DNA of 12,176 bases from Candidatus Woesearchaeota archaeon (GTDB taxonomy: Archaea; Nanobdellota; Nanobdellia; Woesearchaeales; WJKL01), in assembly GCA_019322455.1 (NCBI GenBank), contig JAHWIT010000086.1, positions 1 through 12,176 on the forward strand, read 5' to 3'. How positions within the stretch are numbered: the stretch's first letter is position 1; each line of letters begins with the position of its first letter. Below, in pieces: positions 6,243-12,176 of the stretch. The position numbers were made by a program, and so were the translations under genes. The notes beneath the pieces are model-generated. The model was not told the origin of the DNA and searched no databases. It saw only the letters and a program-made list of their open reading frames with translations.

Positions 6243-6661
6243 ATCTCATCATATTTAATTAACATTCTTTTTCCAGTTTCAGTATCAACAGCAGAAATCT
6301 TTTTTCTAAATTCCTTTATCTTTACTTTTTTACCTCTATATTCCACAATATCTCCAATTTTAACAGTTGGCAGTCTTAACAGCAAAACAACCCTATATAC
6401 CTTTTTGCTTGTCTGTCTTTTTATACCCCATAACTTTCTACTTGTCTTTATCTCTCCTCCAAATTTCTTTTGCAGTTTATTTCCAATATCTATAAGATAC
6501 TTCCAGTCACTTAGATAAAAATCAACTCCTCCCCTAACCTTTTCTTCTTTTGCTATATAAACCCCCTTTCTTTTCTCAATTAAAACTTTAATTATGTTTA
6601 TAACCTCTTTCAAAGGATTTCTAAGCTGCAATATTCCTTCATAATACTGATTTTGATTCAT
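6239..6661 (-). CDS. Short NMD3-like protein lacking the N-terminal zinc ribbons
   Basis: 140 residues from ATG 6661; an upstream ATG at 6679 would add six. NMD3 is the adaptor of large ribosomal subunit maturation in eukaryotes, and archaeal homologues carry N-terminal CxxC zinc motifs followed by the conserved domain. Here only that domain is present: YYEGILQLRNP near the start, GGVDFYLSD (about 44-52), FGGEIKTSRKLWG (about 67-79), then VYRVVLLLRLP and VKIGDIV with a small beta-rich tail. There is no cysteine in the protein. The 6661 start is chosen because the TATA box at 6683-6692 lies 26 nt upstream, the spacing of its leaderless neighbours; the 6679 ATG would be only 8-9 nt from it. The promoter sits where a zinc-ribbon domain would be encoded, so the short form is real, not a frame error. 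The stop shares TTAA (6239-6242) with the convergent DUF460 gene. Confidence 0.8.
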   Translation of the reverse strand: MNQNQYYEGILQLRNPLKEVINIIKVLIEKRKGVYIAKEEKVRGGVDFYLSDWKYLIDIGNKLQKKFGGEIKTSRKLWGIKRQTSKKVYRVVLLLRLPTVKIGDIVEYRGKKVKIKEFRKKISAVDTETGKRMLIKYDEI

Positions 6662-6682
6662 CTTATATATTAAAACCATAAA

Positions 6683-6692
6683 GTTTATATTA
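6683..6692. promoter_or_regulatory. Shared TATA box for two divergent leaderless genes
   Basis: GTTTATATTA on the plus strand and TAATATAAAC on the minus. The two start codons, 6661 (minus) and 6715 (plus), are 26 and 27 nt from its centre. No other TATA-like element lies at suitable spacing for either gene, so one box appears to serve both directions. Confidence 0.6.
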
Positions 6693-6714
6693 CTTTCCTA
6701 ATATTGGTTTCAAA

Positions 6715-7353
6715 ATGAACAAAAAACAAGTCATAAAATTTCTTAAAGATGCATGGTATTTTATTTGGGAATCTAATTCTATATGGAGCTGGATAGTCAA
6801 TATAATACTTGCCTTTGTTATAATAAAATTCCTAGTTTATCCAGGTTTAGGATTTTTACTAAGCACCTCACATCCAATTGTTGCTGTTGTTTCCTCTTCA
6901 ATGGAGCATGATGGTAGTTTTGATCAATGGTGGAGCTCAAAAGCAATGTGTGATTCAACTGTCTGTACTCAAAAAGAATTCTATTCTGATATTGATATTA
7001 CAAAACAACAATTCCTTACATTTAAATTCAAAAATGGTTTTAATAAAGGAGATATAATGTTATTAAAAGGCACATCTCCTGAAAAAATTAATATAGGAGA
7101 TGTAATTGTTTTCCAAAACAAAAGACCAGATCCAATAATCCATAGAGTTATTAAAAAGCGGAAAGAAAATGGTATATACTACTTTCAAACAAAAGGTGAC
7201 CATAATTCTAAATCTGTTAACTCTACTTTACTTGATGAAACAAAGATTCCTCAAAACAAAGTAATAGGAAAAGCTTCTTTTAGAGTGCCTTATCTTGGAT
7301 GGATTAAAATAGCCTTTGTTGGACTATTAAAACTAATAGGAATAGTGAAATAA
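6715..7353 (+). CDS. Archaeal/ER-type signal peptidase I (S26B, Ser-His-Asp)
   Basis: 212 residues; the enzyme removes signal peptides from exported proteins at the outer face of the membrane. An N-terminal membrane helix covers about 25-50. VVSSSMEHD at 58-66 carries the nucleophile Ser62. IIHRVI at 141-146 carries His143, which replaces the lysine of the bacterial enzyme and marks the archaeal/eukaryotic (Sec11-like) type. KGDHN at 160-164 carries Asp162. GDVIVF (128-133) is the usual strand before the histidine block. A hydrophobic C-terminal segment (about 195-210) may form a second membrane helix. An insert after the Ser motif (about 66-105, with Cys79 and Cys84) is longer than in the simplest enzymes. 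The start at 6715 lies 27 nt from the shared TATA box. It leads a tight unit with TFS and DUF167. The exported proteins nearby are plausible substrates. Confidence 0.93.
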   Translation: MNKKQVIKFLKDAWYFIWESNSIWSWIVNIILAFVIIKFLVYPGLGFLLSTSHPIVAVVSSSMEHDGSFDQWWSSKAMCDSTVCTQKEFYSDIDITKQQFLTFKFKNGFNKGDIMLLKGTSPEKINIGDVIVFQNKRPDPIIHRVIKKRKENGIYYFQTKGDHNSKSVNSTLLDETKIPQNKVIGKASFRVPYLGWIKIAFVGLLKLIGIVK

Positions 7354-7354
7354 A

Positions 7355-7660
7355 ATGATGTTTTGTCCTAAATGTGGTTCAATACTAATGCCAAAACAAG
7401 GCAAACTAGCATGTCCTAGATGTAATTACAAAACAACAGAAAAACAAAATACAGTAATGAGAGAAAAAATAGAATCTCAAAAAGCAGTTGATATCATTGA
7501 AAAGGAAATTGAAACATTGCCATTAACAGATGCAGAATGCCCTAAATGCCAATATAAAAAAGCCTATTTCTGGGAAGTTCAAACAAGAGCAGCAGATGAA
7601 CCAGCAACAAAATTCTTCAAATGCGAAAAGTGCAAGCATATTTGGAGAGAATATAGTTAA
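7355..7660 (+). CDS. tfs: Transcription factor S (TFIIS-like transcript cleavage factor)
   Basis: 101 residues, the usual size for archaeal TFS, which rescues backtracked RNA polymerase by stimulating cleavage of the nascent RNA. The N-terminal zinc ribbon has C4, C7, C20 and C23 (CPKCGS, CPRCNY). A helical linker spans about 27-58. The C-terminal zinc ribbon has C62, C65, C90 and C93. Between them QTRAADEPATKFFKC carries the acidic pair D81-E82, which reaches the polymerase active site; its presence argues for a true cleavage factor, not an Rpb9/RPA12-like subunit. The start is one base after the signal peptidase stop, and a second ATG follows immediately (7358), so the first Met may be dispensable. 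DUF167 follows four bases after the stop. Confidence 0.92.
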   Translation: MMFCPKCGSILMPKQGKLACPRCNYKTTEKQNTVMREKIESQKAVDIIEKEIETLPLTDAECPKCQYKKAYFWEVQTRAADEPATKFFKCEKCKHIWREYS

Positions 7661-7664
7661 GAAT

Positions 7665-7910
7665 ATGTCTGAAATTCAAAAACACATAAAAAATAACACT
7701 CTAAAAGTTCTTATAAAACCAAACTCTTCTAAAAACCAAATTCTTAACTTTGATACAAATAAAAAAGCACTAAGAATTTCTATTAAAGCTGTTCCTGCTA
7801 AAGGCAAAGCAAATCAGGAATTAATTAAATTTCTTTCTAAATTATTAAAGAAAAAAGTTACAATAATTAAAGGATTAACTAATAGAGAAAAAATATTGAA
7901 TATCAAATAA
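7665..7910 (+). CDS. DUF167 (YggU-family) small protein
   Basis: 81 residues. The family has a compact alpha/beta fold and unknown function. The signature is clear: LKVLIKPNSSKNQI at the start, RISIKAVPAKGKANQELIKFLSKLLKK in the middle (the AxPxxGKAN loop and helix are the family hallmark), then VTIIKGLTNREKIL, the usual sGxxsReK end. I start it at ATG 7665, four bases after the TFS stop. The frame stays open upstream to 7530 inside the TFS gene, but the family's conserved part begins only after 7665 and the upstream translation shows no family match. Its stop lies within the first operator-like palindrome of the RHH gene. Confidence 0.9.
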   Translation: MSEIQKHIKNNTLKVLIKPNSSKNQILNFDTNKKALRISIKAVPAKGKANQELIKFLSKLLKKKVTIIKGLTNREKILNIK

Positions 7911-7938
7911 GTATCATATAGATACTTAGTATATGATA
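7900..7938 (+). promoter_or_regulatory. Operator-like palindromes upstream of the RHH gene
   Basis: AAGTATC (7909-7915) and GATACTT (7921-7927) form a perfect 7-bp inverted repeat around a 5-base spacer. TATCATATA (7912-7920) and TATATGATA (7930-7938) form an overlapping 9-bp inverted repeat. Such half-site arrays suit dimers of ribbon-helix-helix regulators, many of which repress their own gene. Confidence 0.5.
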
Positions 7939-7966
7939 TAAATATGAATATAACATAATAGAAAGC

Positions 7967-7976
7967 TTTAAATATA
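7967..7976 (+). promoter_or_regulatory. TATA box for the RHH-subtilase unit
   Basis: TTTAAATATA, centred about 26 nt before the RHH ATG at 7997, so the transcript is probably leaderless. Confidence 0.55.
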
Positions 7977-7990
7977 TCAAATAGATACTT
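7974..7990 (+). promoter_or_regulatory. Second operator copy between TATA box and start codon
   Basis: ATATCAAATA followed by GATACTT. Both words also occur at 7900-7927, and ATAGATACTT is identical at 7918-7927 and 7981-7990. A regulator bound here would cover the transcription start, the position expected for autorepression. Confidence 0.45.
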
Positions 7991-7996
7991 TTATTT

Positions 7997-8161
7997 ATGC
8001 GGAAAAAAGAGAAAGAGACTCTTGTACATATTAGAATAGGAAAAGAGATTAGACAACAAATTCAAGAATTAATTGATTCTGGCCTTTTTTCAAACCAAGC
8101 AGAAGCAGTCAGAGAAGGCATTAGAGAAATTCTACTTAAATATAAAAAATTAAAAAAATGA
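7997..8161 (+). CDS. Ribbon-helix-helix (CopG/Arc-type) transcription regulator
   Basis: 54 residues, the usual size for a minimal RHH protein. After a basic start (MRKKEKE), TLVHIRIGKEI (8-18) is the DNA-reading beta strand and turn. IRQQIQELIDSGLFSNQAEAVREGIREIL (about 18-46) gives the two helices, with the typical D-S-G-x-F-x-N-x-x-E-A-V-R-x-G turn between them. A lysine-rich tail follows. Such proteins bind palindromic operators as dimers. Repeated GATACTT half-sites precede the gene, one between its TATA box and ATG, so autoregulation is likely (inference). The stop overlaps the ATG of the subtilase (ATGA, 8158-8161), so the two proteins are probably made together and the regulator probably controls the protease. 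Confidence 0.88.
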   Translation: MRKKEKETLVHIRIGKEIRQQIQELIDSGLFSNQAEAVREGIREILLKYKKLKK

Positions 8162-11100
8162 ATAAAAAAATATTCAGAAAAAATATCTGGATAATTCTGA
8201 TTTTAATAGTTATTCCTTTGATATTTGCTCAACAAGATATTCCTCCAACTCCTGCCCAAGAACCATTCATATCAGCAACACAAGAGATACTTCCAGAACC
8301 TAAATTTGAAGGATATATAATCCAATTCCAAGAAGAGCCAGTTCTAGAGAAAAAAGCAGAATTAGAATCAGACATCCAGCAAAGAGAATCAGAGCTAGCA
8401 GCTTCATCACCCTTATATAAATATACTTTAGGCCAAGTAAAAAGAGTAGGAATTGCTTATAGCAAATCAAGAAAATCTTCTAGAATAAGATCCCAAAGAG
8501 ATAGAATTCTACAAGAACATAGTGCAGCTTTAGCAGATATTCAAGCTAGAGTTCCATCTATAACAGGCCATGCAGTTGCATCTCAACAAAATACAAAATT
8601 ACCAAATGAATTTACAGATGTCTTTAATGGAATATCATTAAACATAACAACACAAGAAGCAGAACAACTAAAACAATCTCCTTATGTTAAAACAATTTAT
8701 CCAAACTATAGAGTTAATATTACTTTAATGGACTCTGTTCCTTTAATAAATGTAGATGATGTCTGGCAATTAGATAAAGATGGAAATGATTGTTCAATAA
8801 CAGGAAAAGAATGTTTAACTGGAAAAGATATTACTATTGCAATAATTGATACTGGTGTTGATTATACTCATCCTGATTTAGGTGGAACAGGTGAAAAGGT
8901 TTTTTTTCCAGTTTATCCTAGGAAGATTGATATAGATGAAAATAATAATTTAGTTTACTGGGCAGATTCCTCAACCAATCAAATAAATTATATTAATTTG
9001 ACTGACAATACTACTGGAACAGTAATTTCAAAAGATATGTATAAAGGAGGGAATGTTCTTGCACTTGATAATATCAATAATAGAATATATTGGTTAAAAG
9101 AAGAGTGTTTTGATCCTGGTTGTTTTTGGACAAGTGTTCTAGGAATAGTCAGCTCAGATTTGTCTGGAGAGAATATACAAATTATTCGAGTCCCAGAAGT
9201 TTATGAAGATGGTGAAAAAGAAGGATTTACAGATGTTAAAGTAGATTTAGTTAATGAAAAAATATATTGGATGGCTTCTTTACAATATATCTATCCTATC
9301 AAATTTGTTAGAAATGATATAAAAAGAGCAAATCTTGATGGCAGTAATGTTGAGACAGTTGTATCTTCATTGTCAAATAATACACAAATATTTGATATAG
9401 CAATAGATAATGTAAATAATAAAATTTACTGGGCAGAACCTTTAAATGGAAGAGTTATGCGGGCTAATCTTGATGGTAGTAATATAGAAATAGTTATATC
9501 TGAACCTGGAACTCAGATAAGAGTTGTTACTCTTGATACTTGGAATAATAAAATCTATTTTGGGGGAACCGGTAAAATAAAAAGAGCGAATCTTGATGGC
9601 AGTAATGTTGAAATAATACGCTATTTAAAAAATCCTTTTAGAAACCCTTCAGATCTAGAGATAAATTTTAATGAAGGAAAAATTTACTGGATAGAAGAAA
9701 GTACTATAGAAAGAGCAAATCTCGACGGTTCTAATTACGAAGAAGATATTTTTGAAGGTGTGAAAACTCCTGGATTTGGTTGTGAAGATTGTAAAGTCAT
9801 TGGGGGCTATGATTTTGTAAACAATGACAATAATCCAATGGATGACCAAGGACATGGTACTCATTGCGCTGGCATTGCTGCAGGAAATGGAACATTAAAA
9901 GGAGTTGCTCCTGATGCTAAGATTTATGCTTATAAAGTTTTAAGTTCAGGAGGAGGGGGATATTCAGATTGGATAATTGCAGGCATTGAAAGAGCAGTTG
10001 ATCCAAATCAAGATACTGATTTCTCAGATCATGTTGATATTATTTCAATGAGCTTAGGCGGTTATGGAGATCCAGATGATCCAATGTCACAAGCAGTCGA
10101 TACAGCTGTCAATAATGGAGTTGTTGCAGTAATAGCTGCAGGAAATTTGGGTCCTGGTTATCAAACAATTGGCAGTCCAGGAACAGCAAGAAAAGCAATA
10201 ACAGTTGGAGCTTCTGACAAAACAGATAATATTGCTTATTTTAGTTCCAGAGGCCCAGTTATCTGGCCAAATGGTATAATAATTAAACCAGATATAATTG
10301 CACCAGGAGTTGATATCTGTGCAGCACAATGGAATGATGCTTTCTTGAAATATGGAGCACCTCAATGTGTTGATACAGAACATGTTGCTATCTCAGGAAC
10401 ATCAATGGCAACTCCTCATGTAGCAGGAGCAGCAGCATTAATTAAGCAGAAAAATCCTACGTGGACTCCTAATGAAATTAAAGCTGCTCTAAAATCTACC
10501 TCTATTGATATTAGAAAAGATATTAGTACTCAGGGATATGGGAGGATTGATGTTTTGAATGCTGTTAGATTAGATGAACCACCTGAAATGCCTTGGGATT
10601 TTTATGCATATACTGATAGTTATATTAATAATGTTTATGATCAAGTTATTATCAAAGGAATTTTTCCTGAAGATTATGATAGCTTAATTGTTGAAGAGGA
10701 AAAAACTCGAAGCAGTAAAGGAATTGAAATTATTGGTAGAGAAGGGGTTATTGCAGAATTTAATCCAGAAGAAATTATAACTGAATCCACCACATATGAT
10801 TTTACTGTAAAAATAGAAAAAGGAGGAGTGACAAAAACTATTGATTATAAAATATACTTTGATAAAGATTTGAAAAAAGGATGGCCAAAAACCATTTTTT
10901 CATCTGATCTTTCTTTTTTAGATCAACCTACAATTGTTGATGTAGATAATGATGGCAATAAAGATATTTTAATAACCTATTCTGAAGATGGTTCAATTTC
11001 TCCAAATCTTCTTGTTTATAATTATAAAGGAGATATAATAAATTCATTAAGTATTTCAGGTTCATCTGCTCAATTTGGAGCAATTTATAGTGATTTCGAT

Positions 11101-12176
11101 AAAGACAATAATCCTGATGTATTATTGATTAATACTATTGCTTCTGAAGGTTGGGAAAGATATCTAAATATATTCAATCCATCTAGCAATACATACTCTT
11201 TAATTCACGTCCCAACTTCAGGATTTGGGACAATTTTATCTAATGATTTAGACTTGGATGGATTTAATGAGATATTTTTTGTTGATTGGGATAGCTATCT
11301 ATATTTCTATAGTAATTTAAGTTCTGATTTTAACTTTTGGTCAAAACCCTTGTTTAATTTAGAAGATTGTATTTCTGTGGAAATTTGGAGGTATCGTAAT
11401 TATTGTAGAGGGGCTAGTTCAAGTGATATTCCTTTTTATTTGAATTTAGATAATGATCCTGAATTTGAGATTTTATCAACTTCTTATAGCATTAAAACAA
11501 ATAAAACTACTATTTATGCATTTAATCTTGATGGCTCAGTTGTCAATGAATTTCCAAAAAGATTTGATTTTCCTCTTTGGTGTGTTATGCAGGGAAAATT
11601 TCATGATGATACTCAAATAGCCTGTATAAAGTATGATTCATTTGATAACATAGAAAATATAAATTTATATTTAATTGATGAAGATTTTAATTTTGTTGAG
11701 TCTGAAGAGATGAACTTTAAGGATTTGATTAGCGAAAGGTTTAATATTTTTGGAATGTCTTTTGGAAATTTTAATGATGAAGATTATTTTGTATTAATAA
11801 TAAGAGATAATTTTAATTATAAGAATTTTGTAGTTTTTATTTCTGCTGGAGATTTAAGAGTCAATAAGATATACAATCTTCCCCTGCTTTATAATCATCA
11901 ATTTTATCCTATTGGTAATTTTAATGGAAAAAATTATATTTTTGCAGGGTCTACTTATGAGGGAACTGCATATTTCATAAACTTAGATGGGGATCAATTA
12001 CAAATTCCTCACTCAAAACTTGTTTGGTCTGCTGTTATTTCTGATATTGATGGAGATTCTTTAAATGAATTAATCTCTTTTGATTGGGATGGGAAAGTTT
12101 ATGTTAGGGATTTGACAGGTGAAAGTGAAAAGGAATGGGGAGAATTTTTCTATGACCCTCAACACACAAACCTCTA
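8158..12176 (+). CDS. Giant secreted subtilase with an internal YWTD propeller and FG-GAP-like C-terminus, 3' end beyond the window
   Basis: 1339 codons with no stop before the edge. Residues 1-24 form a signal peptide (cut likely after LIFA). About 51-190 is an inhibitor I9-type propeptide. The S8 catalytic domain has D231 (IIDTGVDYTHPDLGG), H566 (DQGHGTHCAG), the oxyanion N663 (AAGNLGPG) and S749 (SGTSMATPHVAG). Between D and H, at about 244-541, sits a six-bladed YWTD/LDL-receptor class B-like propeller; the core resumes with CKVIGGYDF, as in ordinary subtilases. About 780-890 is beta-rich. From about 900 there are FG-GAP/VCBS-type calcium loops (DVDNDGNKD from residue 928, DFDKDNNPD, DLDLDGFNE, DIDGDSLNE). 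The final WGEFFYDPQHT resembles the end of such domains, so little is probably missing. Paired cysteines suggest an extracellular protein. A role in degrading or binding surface polymers is inference. Confidence 0.93.
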   Translation, partial: MNKKIFRKNIWIILILIVIPLIFAQQDIPPTPAQEPFISATQEILPEPKFEGYIIQFQEEPVLEKKAELESDIQQRESELAASSPLYKYTLGQVKRVGIAYSKSRKSSRIRSQRDRILQEHSAALADIQARVPSITGHAVASQQNTKLPNEFTDVFNGISLNITTQEAEQLKQSPYVKTIYPNYRVNITLMDSVPLINVDDVWQLDKDGNDCSITGKECLTGKDITIAIIDTGVDYTHPDLGGTGEKVFFPVYPRKIDIDENNNLVYWADSSTNQINYINLTDNTTGTVISKDMYKGGNVLALDNINNRIYWLKEECFDPGCFWTSVLGIVSSDLSGENIQIIRVPEVYEDGEKEGFTDVKVDLVNEKIYWMASLQYIYPIKFVRNDIKRANLDGSNVETVVSSLSNNTQIFDIAIDNVNNKIYWAEPLNGRVMRANLDGSNIEIVISEPGTQIRVVTLDTWNNKIYFGGTGKIKRANLDGSNVEIIRYLKNPFRNPSDLEINFNEGKIYWIEESTIERANLDGSNYEEDIFEGVKTPGFGCEDCKVIGGYDFVNNDNNPMDDQGHGTHCAGIAAGNGTLKGVAPDAKIYAYKVLSSGGGGYSDWIIAGIERAVDPNQDTDFSDHVDIISMSLGGYGDPDDPMSQAVDTAVNNGVVAVIAAGNLGPGYQTIGSPGTARKAITVGASDKTDNIAYFSSRGPVIWPNGIIIKPDIIAPGVDICAAQWNDAFLKYGAPQCVDTEHVAISGTSMATPHVAGAAALIKQKNPTWTPNEIKAALKSTSIDIRKDISTQGYGRIDVLNAVRLDEPPEMPWDFYAYTDSYINNVYDQVIIKGIFPEDYDSLIVEEEKTRSSKGIEIIGREGVIAEFNPEEIITESTTYDFTVKIEKGGVTKTIDYKIYFDKDLKKGWPKTIFSSDLSFLDQPTIVDVDNDGNKDILITYSEDGSISPNLLVYNYKGDIINSLSISGSSAQFGAIYSDFDKDNNPDVLLINTIASEGWERYLNIFNPSSNTYSLIHVPTSGFGTILSNDLDLDGFNEIFFVDWDSYLYFYSNLSSDFNFWSKPLFNLEDCISVEIWRYRNYCRGASSSDIPFYLNLDNDPEFEILSTSYSIKTNKTTIYAFNLDGSVVNEFPKRFDFPLWCVMQGKFHDDTQIACIKYDSFDNIENINLYLIDEDFNFVESEEMNFKDLISERFNIFGMSFGNFNDEDYFVLIIRDNFNYKNFVVFISAGDLRVNKIYNLPLLYNHQFYPIGNFNGKNYIFAGSTYEGTAYFINLDGDQLQIPHSKLVWSAVISDIDGDSLNELISFDWDGKVYVRDLTGESEKEWGEFFYDPQHTNL
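9319..9353 (+). repeat. 35-bp propeller repeat, copy 1
   Basis: Matches 9577-9611 at 34 of 35 positions (A/G at 9330/9588) and encodes IKRANLDGSNVE in both. More diverged copies of the same blade segment start near 9457 and 9702. The near-identity in DNA, when the rest of the blades has diverged, points to recent duplication or gene conversion. Confidence 0.8.
9577..9611 (+). repeat. 35-bp propeller repeat, copy 2
   Basis: Partner of the copy at 9319-9353, one mismatch in 35 bases, same reading frame, 258 bases (86 codons) downstream. The distance spans two blades, so copies 1 and 2 are in blades three and five. Confidence 0.8.

Larger units (their letters stand above)
8887..9780 (+). other. 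Segment encoding the inserted six-bladed YWTD propeller
   Basis: Each blade shows a core of the type D-x-x-N-N-x-I-Y-W followed by R-A-N-L-D-G-S-N-x-E. The six aromatic cores are LVYWAD, RIYWLK, KIYWMA, KIYWAE, KIYFGG and KIYWIE; the last four blades carry near-perfect RANLDGSN. Six copies make one complete propeller. Codon choice differs from the flanking catalytic segments: arginine CGA, CGG and CGC and alanine GCG occur here, while the flanking core uses AGA for arginine up to the catalytic serine. This supports a later insertion of the propeller into an existing subtilase gene. Confidence 0.8.

Noticed and set aside
7530..7664. Upstream extension of the DUF167 protein inside the TFS gene
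   Set aside because: DUF167 similarity begins after ATG 7665, and the upstream translation is an out-of-frame shadow of TFS.
7900..7990. Toxin-antitoxin locus with the RHH protein as antitoxin
   Set aside because: The RHH layout is similar, but the coupled downstream gene is a secreted subtilase, not a known or small toxin.
9319..9740. Spaced repeats resembling a CRISPR array
   Set aside because: The repeats are in-frame propeller blades with uneven spacing and protein-level conservation; no spacer structure or cas gene is present.
9655..10383. Two minus-strand open frames (9655-9864 and 10087-10383)
   Set aside because: Both lie antisense to the subtilase catalytic and propeller segments, and their Cys/Ile-rich translations match no family.

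Overview
The window reads as a slice of a compact, very AT-rich archaeal genome, most likely a DPANN-type lineage (Woesearchaeota/Pacearchaeota-like; this placement is inference, as there is no rRNA here). The signs are an archaeal/ER-type signal peptidase, transcription cleavage factor TFS, an NMD3 fragment, a COG2433/DUF460 protein, a stand-alone MetRS-type tRNA-binding domain, a secreted Lon-like protease of the COG1750 kind, and TATA boxes centred 24-27 nt before start codons, as expected for leaderless archaeal mRNAs. No gap exceeds about 210 bases. I see no tRNA, rRNA, CRISPR array or insertion sequence.

Layout. 1-1323 (minus): a phospholipase-D-fold lipoprotein cut by the window edge, and upstream of it a shrunken TtuA/CTU1-like protein that has lost its PP-loop. 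1324-1531: a gap that appears to hold a structured RNA on the plus strand (TATA box, a long hairpin starting at the predicted transcription start, a T-run, then a GC-rich UUCG-capped hairpin). 1532-3271 (minus): secreted, membrane-anchored Lon-like Ser/Lys protease. 3382-4695 (plus): divergent gene for an unrecognised exported protein with HETTH. 4768-6242 (plus): MetRS-beta-like tRNA-binding protein overlapping a DUF460 gene whose catalytic motif carries an in-frame TGA. 6239-6661 (minus): short NMD3-like protein. 6715-7910 (plus): signal peptidase I, TFS and DUF167, packed almost without gaps. 7997-end (plus): a small ribbon-helix-helix regulator overlapping the start of a giant secreted subtilase.

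How it fits together. Much of the window concerns the cell surface: signal peptidase, a membrane-anchored Lon-like protease, a PLD lipoprotein, a possible metalloprotease and the subtilase. The rest is information processing (TFS, MetRS-beta, NMD3, DUF460, TtuA-like). The most notable items are: a complete six-bladed YWTD propeller inserted between the catalytic Asp and His of the subtilase; the candidate hairpin RNA, whose promoter shares a sequence element with the promoter of the RHH-subtilase unit; the TGA at the motif glycine of DUF460; and one near-symmetric TATA box placed to serve two divergent leaderless genes.
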